DNA from: Desulfobacterales bacterium
Lineage (GTDB): Bacteria; Desulfobacterota; Desulfobacteria; Desulfobacterales; Desulfobacteraceae
NCBI GenBank assembly: GCA_022361315.1
Contig: JAKSBB010000297.1
Coordinates: forward strand, 1-11,158
Direction: 5' to 3'
DNA length: 11,158 bases
Positions 6,854 through 11,158 of the stretch are shown here, one piece after another; positions within the stretch are counted from its first letter, which is position 1, and each line of letters starts with the position of its first letter. A program made the position numbers and the translations under genes. The notes beneath the pieces are model-generated. The model was not told the DNA's origin and ran no database searches. It worked only from the letters and a program-made list of their open reading frames with translations.

Positions 6854-7895
6854 CGACTACAAATTTGAAACCGGTGTATTCCGGCCCCCCAGCGAGGGAG
6901 GTGCCGCCTCCCTTCTCGTTCGTTTCACCCGGAACTGTCCCTGGAACCACTGCACTTTTTGCGCCATGTACAAACACGAGCGGTTCAGCCTCCGCCCTCT
7001 GGAAGAGATAAAATCGGATATCGACGCCATGGCTGAGCTGGCCCGGGATCTGCGGGATGCATCCCAACGCCTCGGCCAAAAGGGAAAGATCACCCGGGAC
7101 GCCGTCATGGCAGTGTTCGCCAAAGTTCCCGGTCTGAACCATCACAACGGTGCCGCCATGCTGATCCAATGGCTGATGGCCGGGGGCAGCACCGCCTTTC
7201 TCCAGGACGGCAACTCCCTGATCATGCCCCCTGAAGACCTGATCGAAGCCCTGAGATATCTAAAGACCACCTTCCCTTCTATCCAGCGGATCACCACCTA
7301 CGCACGGGCCAGAACCATTGCCCAGCGTTCTGTTGAAACCCTGACTGATATCCGAAAGGCCGGTCTTGACCGGGTCCATCTGGGACTGGAAACCGGAGAC
7401 GATGAGCTGTTGAAAAAAATAAAAAAAGGAGTAACTGCCGAAGGCCATATTCAGGGTGGTCAAAAAGCCATGGCTGCAGGATTCCAGGTCTCGGAATACT
7501 GGATGCCCGGCCTCGGGGGAAAAGCGTTGACCGAGCAACACGCCGGGAACACCGCCCGGGTGCTTAATGCCGTGAATCCTCATTATATCCGGTCCAGGCC
7601 TTTTCGCCCCCTGCCCGGCACCCCCATTTTTGATGAGGCCGAAAGCGGCACCTTTGTGCAGCTCACTCCCAAGGAGCAGCTTCTGGAGATAAAAGCCATG
7701 GTGGAGGCACTGGACGTCACCTCAAAGGTTTGCTTTGACCATGCGGCCAACCATTGGCGCACCCGCAGCGGCAGCCTCGTTTTTTCCCACGACTACGAGG
7801 GGTATCAATTTCCGGAGGAAAAGGAAAAGTTGCTGGAACGAATCGAAGAAGGACTGGCCTTCGACCAGAAGCCCGCTACTTTTCTTCATTTATAA
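6843..7895 (+). CDS. Radical SAM protein with CX4CX2C cluster motif
   Basis: The product has 350 residues. The cluster motif near the N-terminus is 'RNCPWNHCTFC', with Cys32, Cys37 and Cys40, i.e. CX4CX2C rather than the usual CX3CX2C. It should hold a [4Fe-4S] cluster that splits S-adenosylmethionine to a 5'-deoxyadenosyl radical. Later parts fit the radical SAM barrel: 'FLQDGNSLI' (119-127), 'ITTYARA' (150-156) and 'RVHLGLETGDDELLKKIKKG' (177-196), the last being the typical SAM-contacting Glu strand of this superfamily. No B12-binding, SPASM or TRAM domain is seen. The ATG at 6843 lies inside the end of the hydrolase gene (overlap 6843-6853), and no separate promoter is needed, so translation is probably coupled. 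The reaction and substrate are unknown. A two-gene pathway with the cyclic-nucleotide-linked hydrolase is possible. Confidence 0.88.
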   Translation: MPTNDYKFETGVFRPPSEGGAASLLVRFTRNCPWNHCTFCAMYKHERFSLRPLEEIKSDIDAMAELARDLRDASQRLGQKGKITRDAVMAVFAKVPGLNHHNGAAMLIQWLMAGGSTAFLQDGNSLIMPPEDLIEALRYLKTTFPSIQRITTYARARTIAQRSVETLTDIRKAGLDRVHLGLETGDDELLKKIKKGVTAEGHIQGGQKAMAAGFQVSEYWMPGLGGKALTEQHAGNTARVLNAVNPHYIRSRPFRPLPGTPIFDEAESGTFVQLTPKEQLLEIKAMVEALDVTSKVCFDHAANHWRTRSGSLVFSHDYEGYQFPEEKEKLLERIEEGLAFDQKPATFLHL

Positions 7896-7902
7896 CGAGA
7901 GC

Positions 7903-8532
7903 CTATTGATGTAATTGATCCGGGCCGGTGAGTATCCGGTCCGGACCAATTGCTTCCAGTTCCCCCCTGCTGCCGTACCCCCACAGCACGCCCCAGGCGG
8001 CAAGCCTGTTCTCCCGGGCTGCAATTACATCCATTTCCCTGTCTCCGATCATCGTCGAATCGCCTGAGATTCGGCCCTCATCAAGCAGCCCGCGAATCTG
8101 TTGCCCTTTGGAGATTCCGATATCCCCGCCGCTCACAAAGTCGAAATAAGAATCCAGGCCGAACATACGGATAATTTTTTCGGCAAAATCCCCCCGCTTG
8201 GAGGTGCAGACCGCCATATTCCGGTCCACTGCTTTCAATGCCGTCAGCGCTTCAGGAATACCGGGATAGAGTGTGTTTTCCCGATAGCCAATGTCTCCGA
8301 ACCGCACCCGGAACGTCTCCACCAGTTCCCGGATATGAGCCTTGTCATCTGTGTTCGCCAGCGCCCTGAAGGTCAGATCCAGTGGTGGTCCGATAAACCG
8401 CCCGAGACCGGCTTCGGGTTCTTCGGGATAACCAAAGGCCTTCAAGGCATAGTTAATGGACCGGGCGATCCCCGGAAGCGGATCACTCAGGGTACCGTCC
8501 AGGTCGAAGAGCAGGTATGATTTTGGTGTCAT
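7903..8532 (-). CDS. HAD-superfamily phosphatase, phosphoglycolate phosphatase-like
   Basis: The product has 209 residues and all four HAD motifs. Motif I is 'FDLDGTLSD' with nucleophile Asp10 and acid/base Asp12. Motif II is 'CTSK' (Thr110-Ser111). Motif III is Lys142 in 'GISKG'. Motif IV is 'GDREMD' with Asp164 and Asp168. A helical cap lies between motifs I and II (about 18-85), as in the Gph/PGMB subfamily. It probably dephosphorylates a small cytoplasmic metabolite such as 2-phosphoglycolate, but HAD specificity cannot be read from motifs. On its own strand, GGGAG lies 8 bases before the ATG at 8532 and supports that start. The gene converges on the radical SAM gene with 7 bp between stops, and its 5' end is divergent from the toxin-antitoxin operon. 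Confidence 0.88.
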   Translation of the reverse strand: MTPKSYLLFDLDGTLSDPLPGIARSINYALKAFGYPEEPEAGLGRFIGPPLDLTFRALANTDDKAHIRELVETFRVRFGDIGYRENTLYPGIPEALTALKAVDRNMAVCTSKRGDFAEKIIRMFGLDSYFDFVSGGDIGISKGQQIRGLLDEGRISGDSTMIGDREMDVIAARENRLAAWGVLWGYGSRGELEAIGPDRILTGPDQLHQ

Positions 8533-8599
8533 TTGCGTTACTCCCGTTGAATTGGTGCCACCTTTCTTATAAGGGGCGCCTCACCATGTCAATTATTTC

Positions 8600-8628
8600 T
8601 TGACCGGCACACCCTCTGAGTTTATATT
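8600..8628 (+). promoter_or_regulatory. Sigma70-type promoter of the toxin-antitoxin operon
   Basis: TTGACC (8600-8605) and TATATT (8623-8628) are each one base from consensus and are separated by the ideal 17 bases. The -10 box lies inside the left arm of the palindrome at 8620-8641, so a protein on the palindrome would block RNA polymerase. Confidence 0.65.
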
Positions 8629-8641
8629 TTGAAATATAAAC
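8620..8641. promoter_or_regulatory. Palindromic operator for toxin-antitoxin autoregulation
   Basis: GTTTATATTT (8620-8629) and AAATATAAAC (8632-8641) are perfect 10-bp inverted arms with a 2-base spacer, ending 20 bp before the antitoxin ATG. Phd/YefM antitoxins are known to repress their own operons by binding such palindromes near the -10 box. Assignment to this antitoxin is by position and family behaviour. Confidence 0.7.
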
Positions 8642-8661
8642 TTCAACCATTGGAGCCTATT

Positions 8662-8898
8662 ATGAAAGCCACGGCAAAAGACCTTCGGTTTCACGCAAAA
8701 GAACTCCTGAGTACTGTAAACCGGGGAGAAGAAGTTATCATAACCTACCGGGGTAAGCCCTGTGCCAAACTCGTCCCCTATGGAGAACTGAAAACCGATA
8801 AAAAAACAGAAAACACCCTGTTCGGCATATGGAAAGATAACGATATTGCCGAAGATGTTGATACCTATGTCCGGGATATGAGAAAAGGAAGATTCTAA
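8662..8898 (+). CDS. Phd/YefM-family antitoxin
   Basis: The ATG at 8662 is preferred to an in-frame TTG at 8629. GGAG (8652-8655) lies 6 bases before it, the upstream TTG falls inside the operator palindrome, and the family's conserved start ('MKATAKDLRFHAKELL') begins here. The 78-residue protein has the DNA-binding Phd fold in its first half ('VNRGEEVIITYRGKPCAKLVPY', residues 19-40, with family-typical Gly and Lys). The charged C-terminal tail ('DTYVRDMRKGRF') would neutralise the toxin. It should bind the toxin, be degraded more readily than it, and repress the operon through the palindrome at 8620-8641. The stop codon directly abuts the toxin ATG. The gene is more AT-rich than its neighbours, which suggests acquisition. 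Confidence 0.9.
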   Translation: MKATAKDLRFHAKELLSTVNRGEEVIITYRGKPCAKLVPYGELKTDKKTENTLFGIWKDNDIAEDVDTYVRDMRKGRF

Positions 8899-9276
8899 AT
8901 GATTGTCGATACAGATGTATTGATCTGGTATCTGAAGGGAAATGAAAATGCCTATGAGACCGTTGAGGAGTTAAATAAGTTCTCCATTTCAGTCGTTACG
9001 TATATGGAACTGGTTCAGGGGATGAGAAACAAAAACGAATTGAACAGCCTTCGGCAGGCCCTTAACATCTGGAAGACCCAAATCGTTTACATCTCAGAAG
9101 ATATTTCCGCCAAAGCCATGTTCTTTGTGGAGCAGCATTTTCTCAGCCATTCCCTGCAACTGGCTGATGCCCTTATCGGTGCCACGGCCATCTCCTGCGG
9201 AGAACCAATACTTACCGCCAATGATAAACACTACAGAATATTAAAAGACCTTAAAATAGAGCAATTCAGACCATAA
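8899..9276 (+). CDS. vapC: VapC-family PIN-domain toxin ribonuclease
   Basis: The product has 125 residues, normal for VapC. The acidic PIN residues are present: Asp4 (and Asp6) in 'IVDTDVLIWYLKG', Glu37 in 'TYMELVQG', Asp90 in 'LQLADALIGATA', and Asp109 in 'LTANDKHY'. PIN toxins cut RNA, often tRNA or rRNA, with Mg2+ or Mn2+ when freed from the antitoxin. The specific target is unknown. The gene starts with no gap after the antitoxin stop, so the two are translated together. All catalytic residues are intact, so the toxin is probably functional. Its base composition is AT-rich compared with mqnD, which begins only 4 bases after its stop. Confidence 0.93.
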   Translation: MIVDTDVLIWYLKGNENAYETVEELNKFSISVVTYMELVQGMRNKNELNSLRQALNIWKTQIVYISEDISAKAMFFVEQHFLSHSLQLADALIGATAISCGEPILTANDKHYRILKDLKIEQFRP

Positions 9277-9280
9277 CACC

Positions 9281-10141
9281 ATGAAAACACCATTTGACTT
9301 AGCCTATTCCAGTTGCCCCAATGATACCTTTATCTTCAAAGGCATCGCGCGGCAGCTCATTGACACCCGGGGCATGGATTTCAAAATCTTTATCGAAGAT
9401 GTGGAAACCCTGAACCAGAATGCCGCCCGGGAACGCTACCATATCACCAAGCTGAGCTTTGCCGCCCTGGGATCACTTCTGGACCGGTACGCCCTGCTTC
9501 GCACCGGGGCTGCCCTGGGTAAGGGTTGCGGCCCCCTGCTCATCTCCCGGCCCGAACGGCAGGTGGACGACCGGAAGAATCCGGTGGTGGCTGTCCCCGG
9601 TATGGGGACAACGGCCTATCATCTGTTCAGGTTCTACCTGGCAGATCTCTTTCCCGGGCTGGAACCGGATGTCAGGGCCATGCCCTTTGAGCAGGTGATG
9701 CCGGCAGTGACCGGTGGAGATGCCGACATCGGCGTGATTATCCATGAAGGGCGATTTATCTACCAGACCCAGGGGCTTGAGATGAAAGCGGACCTTGGGG
9801 AGTGGTGGGAAGAAAAAACCGGGCTGCCCATCCCCCTGGGTTGTATTGCCGTGCGTCGGGATATGAATCCGGATACGGCCTGTGCCGTCCAGACGTTGAT
9901 CAGGGAAAGTATTGACCATGCCTTTGCCCATCCGAAACAAGGGGAGGATTACATAAAGGCGTACGCCCAGGAGATGGCGGATGAGGTCATTGCCCAGCAT
10001 ATCGGCCTCTACGTCAATGAATTTTCACGGGATATCGGTGATCAGGGCACCCTTGCGGTGACAACCTTTTTCGATCATGCGGCCCGGGCCGGTCTTATTG
10101 CCCCCCAGAATCAGCCTGGTCAGCCCCTGTTTGCCTGCTGA
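9281..10141 (+). CDS. mqnD: 1,4-dihydroxy-6-naphthoate synthase (menaquinone, futalosine pathway)
   Basis: The product has 286 residues. MqnD converts cyclic dehypoxanthinyl futalosine to 1,4-dihydroxy-6-naphthoate, a step in the futalosine route to menaquinone, in the cytoplasm. Diagnostic features are the N-terminal 'YSSCPNDTFIF' (9-19), the periplasmic-binding-protein-like two-lobed fold, the 'VAVPGMGTTAYHLFRFYL' hinge and substrate region (103-120), and His155 in 'GVIIHEGRF', which matches the catalytic His of the family. MqnA lacks the SxCPNDTF start, which separates the two. Only 4 bases separate the ATG from the vapC stop and no clear Shine-Dalgarno is seen, so expression may depend on readthrough and coupling from the toxin-antitoxin operon, or on a promoter inside vapC. 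The stop overlaps the tilS start. No other mqn gene is in the window. Confidence 0.93.
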   Translation: MKTPFDLAYSSCPNDTFIFKGIARQLIDTRGMDFKIFIEDVETLNQNAARERYHITKLSFAALGSLLDRYALLRTGAALGKGCGPLLISRPERQVDDRKNPVVAVPGMGTTAYHLFRFYLADLFPGLEPDVRAMPFEQVMPAVTGGDADIGVIIHEGRFIYQTQGLEMKADLGEWWEEKTGLPIPLGCIAVRRDMNPDTACAVQTLIRESIDHAFAHPKQGEDYIKAYAQEMADEVIAQHIGLYVNEFSRDIGDQGTLAVTTFFDHAARAGLIAPQNQPGQPLFAC

Positions 10142-11158
10142 TGCCCACCGACACCCGACTTTCCCCGGACAAATTTATTAACCGGGTCCGGCAAACCCTC
10201 CGCACCCATGCCATGATTCCCCCCGGCAACCGGATTCTTGTGGGGTTATCCGGCGGGCCGGATTCCGTGGCCCTGGTCCGTGTATTGATGGCACTTGCCG
10301 GGGAATTTAACCTCTCCATTGTTCTGGCCCACCTCAACCACAATCTCCGGGGGAAGGAGTCCCTCCGGGACGAACGGTTTGTCCGGGATTTTGCTGAGAC
10401 CCACAGCCTGCCGCTGACTGTGGACACCCTGGATATCAAGGCCGCTGCCAAAGCGGAACGCCTCTCCCTGGAAGAAGCCGGAAGAAACGCCAGATATGCA
10501 TTTTTCAAAAGAACGGCAGTATCCGAGGGCTGTCATCGGATCGCCCTGGGGCATAACAAAGATGACCATGTGGAACAGGTGCTGATGAACCTTATCCGGG
10601 GGGCCGGCGTCCAGGGACTTCGGGGGATTGCACCGGTGCGGGAAGACGTTATCATCCGCCCGTTCATCACCCTGTCCAAAACAGATATCCTGTCCTACCT
10701 CGAAGATATCTGCCAGAACTATATTGTGGACTCTTCCAACCGGGATACGGTGTTTTTGAGAAACCGGGTCAGGCACAATCTGATTCCCATGCTTGAAGAA
10801 GAGTTTAATCCGAATATCCGATCCGGCCTGGATCGCCTCAGCCGAATTCTCTCCATTGAAGATGACTATATGGATGCCAGGGCGGAGGAATTGTACAACA
10901 GGCTTCAAAACGATGGGACCGGGAAACTTGAAAGCAACAGCATTCGGCTGGCCCTGGATGGGTTCGCATCATGCCACAGCGCACTCGCCTTCAGAGTAAT
11001 TCGAAAAGCATTGGGTGCGGTAAAAAAAGACCTGCGGCGGATCACCCACACCCATATCATGGATATTCTCACCCTGGCCCGGTCCGGTGAAACCGGAAAA
11101 CATCTGGATCTGCCCGGGCAGATTCGGGTATACAAAGAAAAGCAGATGCTTCGCATAA
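10141..11158 (+). CDS. tilS: tRNA(Ile)-lysidine synthetase, 3' end beyond window
   Basis: The frame opens at ATG 10141, sharing one base with the mqnD stop (TGATG). It runs without a stop to the window edge, where the last base is the first of codon 340, so the C-terminus is missing. TilS adds lysine to C34 of tRNA-Ile(CAU) using ATP, changing its decoding from AUG to AUA, and is normally essential. The ATP-binding PP-loop is 'GLSGGPDSVALV' (Gly35 to Val46). Family-specific motifs are 'HLNHNLRG' (64-71), 'ALGHNKDDHVEQVLMNLIRG' (135-154), 'DSSN' (197-200) and 'RHNLIPMLEEEFNP' (211-224). Family members are usually 420-480 residues, so roughly 100 residues lie outside. The one-base overlap implies coupled translation with mqnD. 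Confidence 0.95.
   Translation, partial: MPTDTRLSPDKFINRVRQTLRTHAMIPPGNRILVGLSGGPDSVALVRVLMALAGEFNLSIVLAHLNHNLRGKESLRDERFVRDFAETHSLPLTVDTLDIKAAAKAERLSLEEAGRNARYAFFKRTAVSEGCHRIALGHNKDDHVEQVLMNLIRGAGVQGLRGIAPVREDVIIRPFITLSKTDILSYLEDICQNYIVDSSNRDTVFLRNRVRHNLIPMLEEEFNPNIRSGLDRLSRILSIEDDYMDARAEELYNRLQNDGTGKLESNSIRLALDGFASCHSALAFRVIRKALGAVKKDLRRITHTHIMDILTLARSGETGKHLDLPGQIRVYKEKQMLRI

Noticed and set aside
10246..10908. 220-codon minus-strand frame opposite tilS
   Set aside because: The plus strand carries all TilS motifs in an uninterrupted frame to the window edge, so the opposite frame is a shadow.

Overview
The window looks like chromosomal DNA of an anaerobic, metabolically versatile bacterium, most likely a deltaproteobacterium (Desulfobacterota, Desulfobacteraceae-like). 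This is an inference from gene content and style: a futalosine-pathway menaquinone gene (mqnD), a radical SAM enzyme, a Cache-type sensor kinase, moderately high GC in the core genes, and AT-rich accessory patches. No rRNA, tRNA, CRISPR array, insertion sequence or phage gene is visible.

Left part (1-3470): the 3' end of a xylose-isomerase-like TIM-barrel gene is followed by a NarL/LuxR-type response regulator (615-1274, +). A large membrane histidine kinase with an extracytoplasmic Cache sensor and a HisKA_3 core (1284-3470, -) faces it tail to tail, with 9 bp between the stops. The two are probably a cognate pair. Next is a gene-poor, AT-rich interval (3471-4022) whose clearest content is two adjacent hairpins that share a competing repeat.

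Middle part (4023-7895): a small exported protein of unknown function ends at a 13-bp hairpin. It is followed by a two-gene unit. The first gene encodes a 722-residue protein with an unassigned N-terminal region, an RNase Z/PDE-like metallo-beta-lactamase hydrolase and two C-terminal cyclic-nucleotide-binding domains. The second encodes a radical SAM protein with a CX4CX2C cluster motif and overlaps the first by 11 nt. This pair is the most unusual part of the window: a hydrolase apparently gated by a cyclic nucleotide and co-translated with a radical SAM enzyme.

Right part (7903-11158): a HAD phosphatase (-) converges on the radical SAM gene. A Phd/VapC-type toxin-antitoxin pair follows, with a promoter and a palindromic operator visible upstream. 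Four bases after the toxin stop comes mqnD (1,4-dihydroxy-6-naphthoate synthase), which overlaps tilS (tRNA-Ile lysidine synthetase) by one base. tilS runs off the right edge. Two housekeeping genes therefore sit directly downstream of a toxin-antitoxin operon with no obvious promoter of their own.
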